A DNA stretch of 64,000 nucleotides from Nocardia puris (GTDB taxonomy: Bacteria > Actinomycetota > Actinomycetes > Mycobacteriales > Mycobacteriaceae), in NCBI RefSeq assembly GCF_003315035.1, contig NZ_QNRE01000002.1:558001-622000 (forward strand), in the 5' to 3' direction. The number at the start of each line of letters is the position of its first letter. The first letter of the stretch is position 1. Shown here in pieces: positions 40,331 to 48,541 of the stretch. The notes under the pieces are model-generated. The model worked only from the letters and a program-made list of their open reading frames with translations, did not search any database and was not told the DNA's origin. Both the position numbers and the translations under genes were made by a program.

Positions 40331-41563
40331 ATGTCGGAGAGTGTGCCGCAGCGGCGGGCCGAGGTGCGGGCGCTGGCCCGGTTGGCGGGTGACGAGCTCG
40401 GGGGCGCGGTGGACGGGATCGGCGCGATCCACCGGGCCGTGTCGGATCGGGTGTTCGCGACGGTGCGGCTCGGGGTGGGGCCGGCGGCCGCCCCCGTGAA
40501 GGTGGTGCACGACGCCATCACCGACAGCGTGTACCGGATCATCAGCGGCGCGGCCGTCGGTGCGGGCATGGTCGCCGAACGGGCCGTGGACGTGCCCGGT
40601 GTCGCGCCGTCGCGCACGGTGCTGGGGTCGGGACTCTTGGCGGCGGTTCAGGGGTTGATCGGTGACGAGCTCGAGGAGAACCGGCCGATTCTGGCCGCTC
40701 CCATGACCTTTCGCGTGGACGGCAACCCGGTCCCGCCGGAGACGATCGCCGCCGATGCCCCGCGCACCGGGCATGTGGTGGTCTTCCTGCACGGCCTGGT
40801 CGAGACCGAGCACGCGTGGCGGCTCGGCGGGCGCCCCACCTACGCCGAGCGACTGAGCGAGGATCTGTCGTGCGCGTGCGTGCAGGTGCGCTACAACAGC
40901 GGACTGCATATTTCGGAGAACGCTCGTCAACTCAGTGAGCTGGTGCAACGGCTGGTGGAGAGCTGGCCGGTGCCCGTGCGGCGGCTGACGCTGATCGGGC
41001 ATTCGATGGGCGGGCTGATCGCGCGGGCCGCCTGCTTCGACGGCGAGCAGTCGAGCACGCCGTGGGTGCGATCGGTGAGCGAAGTGGTGAGCCTCGGGTC
41101 CCCGCACCTGGGTGCGCCGTTGGAGCAGGTGGTGCATCGGCTGTCGGCGCTGCTGGCGCTCGTGCCGGAGACGCGGCCGATCGGTAATCTGTTGCGCCGC
41201 CGCAGTTCCGGGATCCGGGATCTGCGGTACGGGTCGCTGGTCGACGAGGATTGGCGCGGGTTCGACGCGGATGCGCTGGGCCGGCGCGCCGTGCGGGAGG
41301 TGCCGCTGCTCGTCGGTGCGGAGCACTACTTCGTCACCGCGACCGTCACGAGGAGTCCGCGACATCCGTTGGGCCGGGTGATCGGTGACGGCCTGGTGCT
41401 CACCGGCAGCGGTTCGGGCCGCAGCCACGCGCGGCGGCTCGGGTTCGCCGAGGAGAACGGCTTGCACGTGCCGGGGGCGAATCACTTCACGCTGCTCAAT
41501 AACGACGCGGTCTATTCGGCCTTGCGCCGCTGGCTCGGTGCGGACATGGCGATCGCCCGCTGA
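40331..41563 (+). CDS. Alpha/beta-hydrolase, triacylglycerol-lipase-like
   Basis: This 410-residue protein has a helical N-terminal 130 residues and then a lipase-type hydrolase core: VVVFLHGLVETEHAW, the GHSMGGLIARAA elbow, SLGSPHLGAPLE (PGAP1/lipase class 2 pattern) and a late GANHFTLLNN catalytic His. It has no signal peptide. It is likely an intracellular or membrane-associated esterase or lipase, in keeping with the lipid-rich metabolism of Nocardiaceae. The substrate is unknown and it seems to be a single-gene unit. Confidence 0.86.
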   Translation: MSESVPQRRAEVRALARLAGDELGGAVDGIGAIHRAVSDRVFATVRLGVGPAAAPVKVVHDAITDSVYRIISGAAVGAGMVAERAVDVPGVAPSRTVLGSGLLAAVQGLIGDELEENRPILAAPMTFRVDGNPVPPETIAADAPRTGHVVVFLHGLVETEHAWRLGGRPTYAERLSEDLSCACVQVRYNSGLHISENARQLSELVQRLVESWPVPVRRLTLIGHSMGGLIARAACFDGEQSSTPWVRSVSEVVSLGSPHLGAPLEQVVHRLSALLALVPETRPIGNLLRRRSSGIRDLRYGSLVDEDWRGFDADALGRRAVREVPLLVGAEHYFVTATVTRSPRHPLGRVIGDGLVLTGSGSGRSHARRLGFAEENGLHVPGANHFTLLNNDAVYSALRRWLGADMAIAR

Positions 41564-41915
41564 CCGCCGCGAACTCGAGCACGTGCCGAGTGGCTCACGA
41601 TTTCAGCACCCGGCCACCGCCATCTCGCGCGGCCCCGGCGTACACCCAGCCTGCTCGTGCGCACGAGCTGCCCACGCGGCATCGCCCGAACCCACGCACA
41701 CTCGGAGCGCCGCCTCGACGGACCGGTGTGCGATCCCCATCCGCGCGCACCCAAGCGTGGCGAGCAGTGGCCGCGCCCGAGCATCATGGTGCACCGTGAA
41801 GCCGTCACCGGCTCGCGGCCCCCACCGTGCGCACCGACCGCCATGGGAAAGCGGAGCGTCACCGCGGTGCCGCGAACCCGCATACTCCTGGTAGGGATCG
41901 TGGCAGGCTGGGCGC
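41564..41915. other. Gap of 350 bp with no supported gene
   Basis: Several frames stay open on both strands because of the high GC content, but none has a domain or plausible composition. I see no strong hairpin or repeat. Confidence 0.35.
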
Positions 41916-42719
41916 ATGACACTCGATCATGGTGATCCCGGGGACGCGCCGTCGGTGCCGCCGCCGACGGCGCCGGTGGAGCAGGTGGTGCGGCCGTCGG
42001 CGGCGGAGGAGGCGCGCACGATCGCGGCGGCGACGAATGTCGCGACGTTGGCGAGTCTGAGCGCGGACGGTGGACCGTGGGCCTCGTTCGTGACCTACGG
42101 GCTGTTGGAAGGTGCTCCGGTGCTGTGTGTTTCGCGGCTGGCGGAGCACGGGCGCAATCTCCTCGCGGATCCGCGCGCGAGCCTGTCCATCGTCGCGCCG
42201 GACCTGCCGGAGGACCCGTTGGCGGGTGCGCGCGTCACGCTGGCCGGGGTGGTGGAGCAGCCGGAGAGTGACGAGGCGGGCGCGGCGCGGGCCGCGTTGC
42301 TGGCGGCGGTGCCGGTGGCGTCGAACTACGTGGACTACGGCGACTTCTCGCTGTGGGTGTTGCGGGTGCGGCGGGTGCGCTGGGTCGGCGGGTACGGGCG
42401 GATGGATTCCGCGACGGCCGAACAGTATCTGGCGGCGGAGCCCGACCCGGTGGTGCCCGCGTCGGGCCGCGCGGTGGCGCATCTGAACGACGATCACGCC
42501 GACGCGCTGTTGGACATGGCACACGCGTTCGGCGGGTATCCCGACGCGACGGAGGCGGTGTGCGAGCGCGCGGACCGCTACGGGCTGGATCTGCGGGTCC
42601 GGACGCCGCGCGGCGTGGCCCGCACCCGCGTGGGCTATGCGCAGCCGATCGCGTCGGCCGGTGAGTTGCGCGCGGCGACAGTGGATATGGCGCATCGGGC
42701 CCGCGAGGCCCGCACCTGA
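41916..42719 (+). CDS. HugZ-like pyridoxamine-5'-phosphate-oxidase-fold protein with DUF2470
   Basis: This 267-residue protein has a split-barrel flavin/heme-binding domain (NVATLASLSADGGPWASFVTYGLL, LLADPRASLSIVAPDLPEDPLAGARVTLAG) and a C-terminal DUF2470 domain (VAHLNDDHADALLDMAHAFGG), the layout of HugZ-type heme oxygenases and related proteins. The WVGGYGRM segment joins the two. It may act on heme or F420/flavin; the sequence does not decide. ATG 41916 has no clear SD. Confidence 0.87.
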   Translation: MTLDHGDPGDAPSVPPPTAPVEQVVRPSAAEEARTIAAATNVATLASLSADGGPWASFVTYGLLEGAPVLCVSRLAEHGRNLLADPRASLSIVAPDLPEDPLAGARVTLAGVVEQPESDEAGAARAALLAAVPVASNYVDYGDFSLWVLRVRRVRWVGGYGRMDSATAEQYLAAEPDPVVPASGRAVAHLNDDHADALLDMAHAFGGYPDATEAVCERADRYGLDLRVRTPRGVARTRVGYAQPIASAGELRAATVDMAHRAREART

Positions 42720-43117
42720 GTACTCCTACGCTTCCCTCCGCCCACCCGCCGGGGCGATCCTGGTGTCATGACGAAGTTCCGGGGGTTGACGGATCGGCGG
42801 ATGCCCGCCGGTCGAGTAACGGCACGGCGGGAGGTGGGGCGGTGAGGCGATCACGCATCGTGGAACACCTCCTCGGATCCCGCTGCGCCACCGACAATTC
42901 CGGCGTGGGCGCCGGTGCGGACCGCGCCACGGGCCACGTGCCGGTGCGGCGGGGAGAAACGGTCCTGTGGGTCGCGGAGTGCCCTTCCCACCGCACGGGG
43001 TGATTCGAGTCAGTGGCGCGCCGGAGCGCTCCTGACCGACCGCGCCCGAGGTCTGCGCACGACCGCGTGGTCATGCAGGACCGCCGTGGTCCTGACTGAA
43101 TCGAGGTCTGCGTCCGC
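42720..43117. other. Gap of 400 bp with leader hairpins
   Basis: No gene is supported. Close to the next start there are two hairpins: GACC-gcgt-GGTC (about 43061-43072) and CAGGACC-gccgt-GGTCCTG (43076-43094). The direct repeat CGAGGTCTGCG flanks them (near 43048 and 43102). They may form a leader structure for the kinase-fold gene. Confidence 0.4.
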
Positions 43118-44281
43118 ATGGAAACCGCAGCGAACACTCCCGACACCGGGGCGTCCACATCACTTGACGCGGCGACCCGCGACATGACGCACTCCGCACG
43201 CCTGCGCGCCCACAGCACCGTCTCCACCGCGCTGGCGCGGCACAGCGATCACCTGTTGCAGGACCTCGTGGACGCGGGCTCGCCCCTCGGGACGGGTATC
43301 GGCGGGACGTCCGCGCTGCTGGAGGTCGCCGGAATCCCGGTCTTCGTGAAGCGTATTCCCCTCACCGACCTGGAACGGCAGCCGGAGCACGTCCGGACGA
43401 CGGCGAATCTTTTCGACCTACCGCAGTTCTACCACTACGGCGTCGGCTTGATCGGCGCGGCGGGCTTCGGGGCCTGGCGCGAGCAGGCCGCGCACACCAT
43501 GACGACGAACTGGGTGCTCGCCGCCGAATACGAGGGTTTCCCGCTGATGTACCACTGGCGGGTATTGCCGGACACGACACCACTGCCGGAGGAGCTCGCC
43601 GACATCGACCGCGCCGTCGCCTACTGGGAGGGCAATCCACAGGTGCGCCGCCGGATCGAGGCCCTGCGGGATGCTTCGGCGTGCATCGCGTTGTTCCTCG
43701 AGTACATCCCGCAGAACCTGCACGAGTGGCTCGGCCGCCAGGTCGAGGCGGGTGACGAGGCCGCCGACCGGGCCTGCGCCCTGGTGGAGCGAGAATTGGC
43801 CACCGGCACCGCATTCCAGAACAGCCGTGGCCTGCTGCACCTCGACGCGCACTTCGAGAACATCCTGACCGACGGCCGGCGCCTCTACTTCAGCGACTAC
43901 GGCCTGGCCCTCTCCCACGGCTTCGACCTCTCGCCGGACGAGTCCGCGTTCTTCGACCGCAACCAGACCTACGACCGCGGCTACACCACCACCTACCTGG
44001 TGAACTGGCTCGTCACCGCCCTGTACGGACTCCGGCCGGGCGACCGGGAGGCGCGCACCGCGCTGGTGCACGCGTTCGCGGAAGGCGAGCGCCCCGAGGG
44101 CATTCCAGCGGGGGCCGCCGTGGTCCTCACCCGAAACGCGCCGATCGCCGCACGAATGTCCGCCTTCACGCACGCGTTCCAGCACGAGAGCCGCGACACC
44201 CCGTATCCGGACAAGGAGATCCGCCGCCTCCTCGACGACCGACCCGAACGGAACCCCGACATCGGACAACCCGCCGTATAG
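43118..44281 (+). CDS. Protein-kinase/APH-fold protein of unknown substrate
   Basis: This 387-residue protein has the minimal kinase motifs: VFVKRIPL (ATP-site Lys), LLHLDAHFENILTDG (catalytic loop HxDxxxxN with Asp) and FSDYGLAL (DFG-like DYG). The TTYLVNWLVTALYG helix follows. The rest resembles neither standard Ser/Thr kinases nor aminoglycoside phosphotransferases; similar proteins are found in Streptomyces and relatives and are often annotated loosely as serine/threonine phosphatases or kinases. The ATG at 43118 or the one at 43184 could be used. Confidence 0.72.
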   Translation: METAANTPDTGASTSLDAATRDMTHSARLRAHSTVSTALARHSDHLLQDLVDAGSPLGTGIGGTSALLEVAGIPVFVKRIPLTDLERQPEHVRTTANLFDLPQFYHYGVGLIGAAGFGAWREQAAHTMTTNWVLAAEYEGFPLMYHWRVLPDTTPLPEELADIDRAVAYWEGNPQVRRRIEALRDASACIALFLEYIPQNLHEWLGRQVEAGDEAADRACALVERELATGTAFQNSRGLLHLDAHFENILTDGRRLYFSDYGLALSHGFDLSPDESAFFDRNQTYDRGYTTTYLVNWLVTALYGLRPGDREARTALVHAFAEGERPEGIPAGAAVVLTRNAPIAARMSAFTHAFQHESRDTPYPDKEIRRLLDDRPERNPDIGQPAV

Positions 44282-44372
44282 GACCGCGGACCGCGGCGCA
44301 CCGACTCGATGTCCAACCGATATGCACAACAAGGCGACCCACCACCCAGCCGACAGGGCAAGCGCCAGCCAA

Positions 44373-44525
44373 CCACTACCCATGCCTGTGGCACCGGCAC
44401 CAGATGCCAAGTGCTACACCAAAGGCGCCAACGCCCCACTACTCATACCTGTGGCATTGGCACCAGATGCCAGGCAATACGCCGAAGGCGTTGGCCCCCC
44501 AGGCAATACGCCGAAGGCGCTAGCC
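44373..44525. repeat. Imperfect tandem repeats (63-bp x2, then 29-bp x2)
   Basis: A unit starting CCACTAC(C/T)CAT(G/A)CCTGTGG occurs at 44373-44435 and 44436-44498. Its end part, GGCAATACGCCGAAGGCG, is repeated at 44473-44490 and 44502-44519. Each CGCC-GAA-GGCG can fold into a small hairpin. The array lies right after the stop of the TetR gene on the minus strand and may act as its terminator. Confidence 0.75.
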
Positions 44526-45128
44526 GACGCTGAGCATGGCCACGAGCATGTCGGTGAGTTCGGCGATGTCGGTGTCGAGGTCGGGGGTGCGGGTGCCGTG
44601 CTGGATGGCGCGTTCGTAGTCGGCGAGGAGGGCGAACAGCAGGGTGGTCATGGTTTCCAGGCGCCGGCGGCGGTGGCGTGGGGTGAGCTGGGTGAGGGCG
44701 GCGTCGAGGCGGGTGGCGAGGATGCGGACGGCCGCGCGGTCGGCGCCGGCGAGGCGGCGGGCGTCGGCGATGGCGGGGTGGGTGCGGATGACTTCGAGGA
44801 AGCGTCCGTAGTGGCTGTCGGGGTCTTCGGCGACGAGTTCGACCATCGGTCCGATGAGCAGGGTGACGAGGGTGCGCAGTTCGGTGGCGGTGCCGTCGGC
44901 TTCGCGGGCGGCGAGCAGGGCGAGGCGGCGTTCTTCGAGGCGGTTCATCTTGCGGTCGACGATGGCCTCGATGAGTCCGGTGCGGGATTCGAAGTAGTAG
45001 TGCACGGCGGAGTTGTTCCGCTGCCCGGCCGCCGCGGCGATGTCGCGCAGGGGCACGTCGACGCCGCGCGCGGCGATGAGCCGCTCCCCCGCGTCGAGCA
45101 GGGCGGTGCGGGGGTCTTCGGCGGCCAT
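44520..45128 (-). CDS. TetR-family regulator of LLM oxidoreductase
   Basis: This 202-residue regulator has the HTH VPLRDIAAAAGQRNNSAVHYYFESRTGLIEAIV, and a C-terminal domain with PMVELVAEDPDSHYGRFL, a pattern seen in TetR proteins close to F420/LLM and hydrolase genes. ATG 45128. It is divergent from the LLM-class oxidoreductase gene, and a palindrome (45164-45181) covers the -10 of the opposite promoter; so it very likely represses that gene. Its stop lies at the edge of a tandem-repeat array. Confidence 0.9.
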   Translation of the reverse strand: MAAEDPRTALLDAGERLIAARGVDVPLRDIAAAAGQRNNSAVHYYFESRTGLIEAIVDRKMNRLEERRLALLAAREADGTATELRTLVTLLIGPMVELVAEDPDSHYGRFLEVIRTHPAIADARRLAGADRAAVRILATRLDAALTQLTPRHRRRRLETMTTLLFALLADYERAIQHGTRTPDLDTDIAELTDMLVAMLSVG

Positions 45129-45154
45129 GGGTGCACTGTAGTTGAAGCCGAGCC

Positions 45155-45183
45155 TTGACCAGGTTAAGCACTAGTGATTAATT
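45155..45183 (+). promoter_or_regulatory. Promoter with TetR operator for LLM gene
   Basis: -35 TTGACC (45155-45160) and -10 TTAATT (45178-45183) are 17 bp apart. The near-perfect palindrome TTAAGCACTAGTGATTAA (45164-45181, central CACTAGTG) fills the space between them. Binding of the divergent TetR protein would shut the LLM promoter. Confidence 0.75.
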
Positions 45184-45217
45184 GGCTGGTGGGGGCGAGC
45201 GAGCAGGAGGCTGAACA

Positions 45218-46093
45218 ATGCGGTTCACGTACGCGGAGACGATGACCGACCCGTCCTATTTCATTCCGCTGGCACAGGCCGCGGAGGCCGCCGGCTACAC
45301 GTCGATGGCGGTGGCGGACAGCATCGCCTACCCCCGTGACTCCGACGCCACCTACCCGTACACCCCGGACGGCAGCAGGGACTTCCTGGAGGACAAACCG
45401 TTCATCGAGGCGTTCGTCCTGTCGGCGGCGATGGCGGCGGCCACCACCACGTTGCGGTTCACCCCGTTCGTGCTCAAGCTGCCGATCCGCCCGCCGGTGC
45501 TGGTGGCCAAGCAGGCCGCGTCGGTGGCGGTGCTGAGCGATAACCGGTTCGGCCTGGGGGTGGGGATCAGCCCGTGGCCGGACGATTTCGAGATCATGGA
45601 CGTGCCGTTCGCCAAGCGGGGCGCGCGCATGGACGAATGCGTCGACATCGTGCGCGGTCTCACCGCGGGCGGCTACTTCGAGTACCACGGCACGGTGTAC
45701 GACCTGCCGCCGATCAAGATCAACCCGGTGCCGACCGAGCCGATCCCGATCCTGGTGGGCGGCCACAGCGATCCGGCGCTGCGGCGCGCGGCCGAACGCG
45801 GCGACGGCTGGATGCACGCCGGCGGCGACCCCGGCGAGCTGGACCGGTTGCTGGTGAAACTCGACGCGTTGCGCGCCGAATACGGCACCCGCAAGGATTT
45901 CGAGGTGCACGTGATCTCGCTGGACGGCTTCACGGTGGACGGGGTGAAGCGCCTGGAGGACAAGGGCGTCACCGATGTGATCGTCGGCTTCCGCTACCCC
46001 TACACCCGAGAACAGGACACCGAGAGTCTGGACACCAAGATCGCGAATCTCTCGCGTTTCGCGGAGAAGGTGATCGCGCGCACCGCGTCTTGA
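45218..46093 (+). CDS. LLM-class F420-dependent oxidoreductase
   Basis: This 291-residue TIM-barrel protein of the luciferase-like monooxygenase superfamily starts at ATG 45218 after AGGAGG. It shows DSIAYPRDS, TLRFTPFVLKLPIRPPVLVAKQAASV, FGLGVGISPWPDDF and PILVGGHSDPALRRAAERGDGW, the strand-end motifs that hold F420 (or FMN) in this class. The substrate is unknown. The divergent TetR gene and the operator in its promoter point to substrate induction, as in degradation of a xenobiotic or terpenoid. Confidence 0.9.
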   Translation: MRFTYAETMTDPSYFIPLAQAAEAAGYTSMAVADSIAYPRDSDATYPYTPDGSRDFLEDKPFIEAFVLSAAMAAATTTLRFTPFVLKLPIRPPVLVAKQAASVAVLSDNRFGLGVGISPWPDDFEIMDVPFAKRGARMDECVDIVRGLTAGGYFEYHGTVYDLPPIKINPVPTEPIPILVGGHSDPALRRAAERGDGWMHAGGDPGELDRLLVKLDALRAEYGTRKDFEVHVISLDGFTVDGVKRLEDKGVTDVIVGFRYPYTREQDTESLDTKIANLSRFAEKVIARTAS

Positions 46094-46161
46094 GTGCGCT
46101 CGAGGAAAGCCGAAGCCGAACTCACCGGCCCGCCGCGCACCGGCGCGCTTACGGTGGTGCG

Positions 46162-47007
46162 GTGAGCATCGCCGAACGGGTAAGTGTGGCGCTGGGCGCG
46201 GAGGTGCGATCGGTGTCGGCGCTCGGTACGAGTCACGCGTGGACGATGGCGCGTGCGGAACTCACCGACGGGCGCGTGGTGTTCGTGAAAGCGTCCGAGG
46301 GGTCGGCGGGGGCGTTGGCGGCGGAAGCGGCCGGGTTGCGGTGGTTGGCGGAAGGACCAGGAGAGCTGACGCCGCCGGTGCTGGCCGCCGCCGACGGGTT
46401 GCTGGTGCTGCCGTGGCTCACCGAGCGCTCCCCCACGCCCGCGGCGGCCGAGCGGTTCGGGCGGGATCTGGCTGCGCTGCACGCGGATTCGCCCGGGATG
46501 TTCGGCGCGCCCTGGGAGGGGTGGATCGCCTCGCTGCCGCTGGACAACACGCGCTCCGAAGGCCCGTGGGCACGCTGGTACGCCGAACGCCGGTTGTTGC
46601 CCTATGTGGAGCGGACGGCGTCGGTGTTGGGCGCGGAGGGCACGCGGCTGCTCGAGCGCGTACTGGAATCCGTCGAGGAGTTCGCGGGTCCGGCCGAGCC
46701 CGCTGCGCGAATCCACGGAGATCTCTGGTCGGGAAACCTGTGCTGGACGGATGAGCGGGTCGTGCTGATCGACCCCGCCGCGCACGGTGGGCATCGCGAG
46801 ACCGATCTGGCCATGCTCGCGCTGTTCGGGGCGCCGTTCCTGGACCGGATCGTGGGCGCGTATCGGGAGGCGCATCCGTTGGCGGCCGGGTGGCGGGCGC
46901 GAATCCCGTTGCACCAGTTGTATCCCCTGCTCGTGCACGTCGCGCTGTTCGGGGGCGGGTACCGGTCGCAGACTCTCGCCGCCGCCCGCGCCGTGCTCGG
47001 CGGGTGA
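46162..47007 (+). CDS. Fructosamine kinase-like phosphotransferase
   Basis: This 281-residue protein has the kinase fold of the fructosamine/ketosamine-3-kinase family: VFVKAS (ATP Lys), EAAGLRWLAE, then IHGDLWSGNLCW (catalytic loop with Asp) and LIDPAAHGGHRETDLAML (metal-binding DPA in place of DFG). It likely phosphorylates glycated amines to repair glycation damage. Start GTG 46162, 68 bp after the LLM gene, so read-through from it is possible. Confidence 0.88.
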   Translation: MSIAERVSVALGAEVRSVSALGTSHAWTMARAELTDGRVVFVKASEGSAGALAAEAAGLRWLAEGPGELTPPVLAAADGLLVLPWLTERSPTPAAAERFGRDLAALHADSPGMFGAPWEGWIASLPLDNTRSEGPWARWYAERRLLPYVERTASVLGAEGTRLLERVLESVEEFAGPAEPAARIHGDLWSGNLCWTDERVVLIDPAAHGGHRETDLAMLALFGAPFLDRIVGAYREAHPLAAGWRARIPLHQLYPLLVHVALFGGGYRSQTLAAARAVLGG

Positions 47008-47213
47008 GCCGCAGCGCGGGCGCGCACATCTGTGTACGGTCGAAGAGCGCTGGGCGACAACCGGCTCCGCCCGAGCCCACGAAACTCCGGAATTGCGGTC
47101 CGGCGGTGGGCCTGCATTCTCGTGAAGCGCCGATCCGGACGTTCCTCGGCCCGCGGTGGTGCGCAGCTTTCGGCGCCGACCGGCTCGATGCCGGAACGGA
47201 AGTCGACCGGACC

Positions 47214-47993
47214 CTACGGAACCACTTCGGCGAGCAGCTTCCTCGTCTCCGCGTCGGCCGGGAAGAACGATTCGACGGCGAGTTCGGCGACCGTGATGTT
47301 CAGGGGCGTGCCGAACACGGTGGTGACGCTCAGCAGCGACAGCTCGTGCCCCTCGTGCCGCACGCGCAGCGGGACGACGGCTTGGTCCGGTTCCGGCAGC
47401 GCCGGGTCGACCTCGCCGCCCGGGTAGGCGCGCATCTCCTCGAGCATGTCCGCGAGGTCGGGCGCGCCGGTGGCTTCCCACTGCCGGGTCAGGCGCGCGA
47501 GCAGGTGCCCGCGCCATTCGGCGAGATTCACGATGCGCGGGGCGAGTCCGCGCGGGTGCAGGCTCAGGCGCAGCACGTTCACCGGCGGCCGCAGCAGCGC
47601 CGGATCCACGTCGGCGAGCAGCGGCGCGATGCCTGCGTTCGCGTCGACCATGGTCCAGGCGCGGTCCACGGCCAGCGCCGGATACGGTTCGTGCCCGGCC
47701 AGGATCTGGCGCATGGCCGCGCGCACCGCGTCCATCGCGGGCGAATCGAGCGCGGGTTCGGCGTAGGCGGGGGCGTATCCGGCGGCCAGCAGCAGACGGT
47801 TGCGTTCGCGCAGCGGGATGTCGAGGTGATCGCACAGGTGGGCGAGCATGGCGCGGCTCGGGGTGGCGCGGCCGGTTTCGATGAAGCTGAGGTGCCGCGC
47901 GGAAGTCTCGGCGCGCCCGGCCAGTTCGAGCTGGCTGAGCCTGCGTTCCTGTCGCCAGTGCCGGAGCAGGTCGCCGGCGGTGGGGGTGCTCAC
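47214..47993 (-). CDS. HTH (XRE) regulator with MmyB-like ligand domain
   Basis: This 259-residue protein has an XRE HTH (LLRHWRQERRLSQLELAGRAETSARHLSFIETGRATPS) and the MmyB/PAS-like C-terminal domain seen in many actinobacterial regulators (RNRLLLAAGYAPAY, ALAVDRAWTMVDAN, NLAEWRGHLLARL, HELSLLSVTTVFGTPLNITVAEL). Such domains bind fatty-acid-like ligands in structural work. GTG 47993. It is only 10 bp after the small PucR-like gene and probably forms an operon with it. Confidence 0.9.
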   Translation of the reverse strand: MSTPTAGDLLRHWRQERRLSQLELAGRAETSARHLSFIETGRATPSRAMLAHLCDHLDIPLRERNRLLLAAGYAPAYAEPALDSPAMDAVRAAMRQILAGHEPYPALAVDRAWTMVDANAGIAPLLADVDPALLRPPVNVLRLSLHPRGLAPRIVNLAEWRGHLLARLTRQWEATGAPDLADMLEEMRAYPGGEVDPALPEPDQAVVPLRVRHEGHELSLLSVTTVFGTPLNITVAELAVESFFPADAETRKLLAEVVP

Positions 47994-48003
47994 GCTGTCG
48001 ATA

Positions 48004-48369
48004 TTACGAACCGGTCGGTGGCCACCCGGCCGGAATGCGGCGCACGGGACGCAGCGCGCGGTCGGCGTCGAGGTAGGCGCGCGACACCACCGAGGTCAGC
48101 AGGTCCAGCAGCTCCACCACCGGCACGCAGTCGGGAATGGGGTCGCCCACCCGCTCGCGCATCTCGGCCAGACCCGACTTCACGCCGTCGTGCACGGCGT
48201 GCTGGACGTCCTCGATGGGCACGCCGTCCATGGCCCAGCGCGTGGTGTCGCGCGCGAGCCTGCGCAGCATCCCGTCCAGCGACGAGTCGGTGTCCTCGAG
48301 CAACGCGAGCGCCAGGTCCAACCCCATCCTGATCGCCGCGCCGACCTCGAGCCGCGCGCCATCGTCCAT
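48004..48369 (-). CDS. Small protein resembling the N-terminal domain of PucR-type regulators
   Basis: This 121-residue protein from ATG 48369 has LEVGAAIRMGLDLALALLED, RWAMDGVPIEDVQHAVHDGVKSGLAEM and LLDLLTSVVSRAYLDADR, close to the helical N-terminal (RsbRD-like) domain found before the DNA-binding domain of PucR/CdaR-type regulators. It has no HTH of its own. It lies 10 bp upstream of the XRE/MmyB gene. A role as a sensor partner is only a guess. Confidence 0.6.
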   Translation of the reverse strand: MDDGARLEVGAAIRMGLDLALALLEDTDSSLDGMLRRLARDTTRWAMDGVPIEDVQHAVHDGVKSGLAEMRERVGDPIPDCVPVVELLDLLTSVVSRAYLDADRALRPVRRIPAGWPPTGS

Positions 48370-48541
48370 AGGATTTCCGCTTCCTCCCGATCCGCGTCCA
48401 CCGTATCGGCCGGTACGGCGCGGGGTGCGGCGGCGGAGATAATTGAGCATTTGCCCCCGCGGGCGGGATCGCGGTGTTGTGACGTCTCCCAATCGGGGGC
48501 TAGCCTCTATGACACGTCGATGACGACATCCGGAGTTACCC

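Noticed and set aside
44373..44525. CRISPR array
   Set aside because: The repeats are directly adjacent or differ in period (63 and 29 bp), with no unique spacers and no cas genes.
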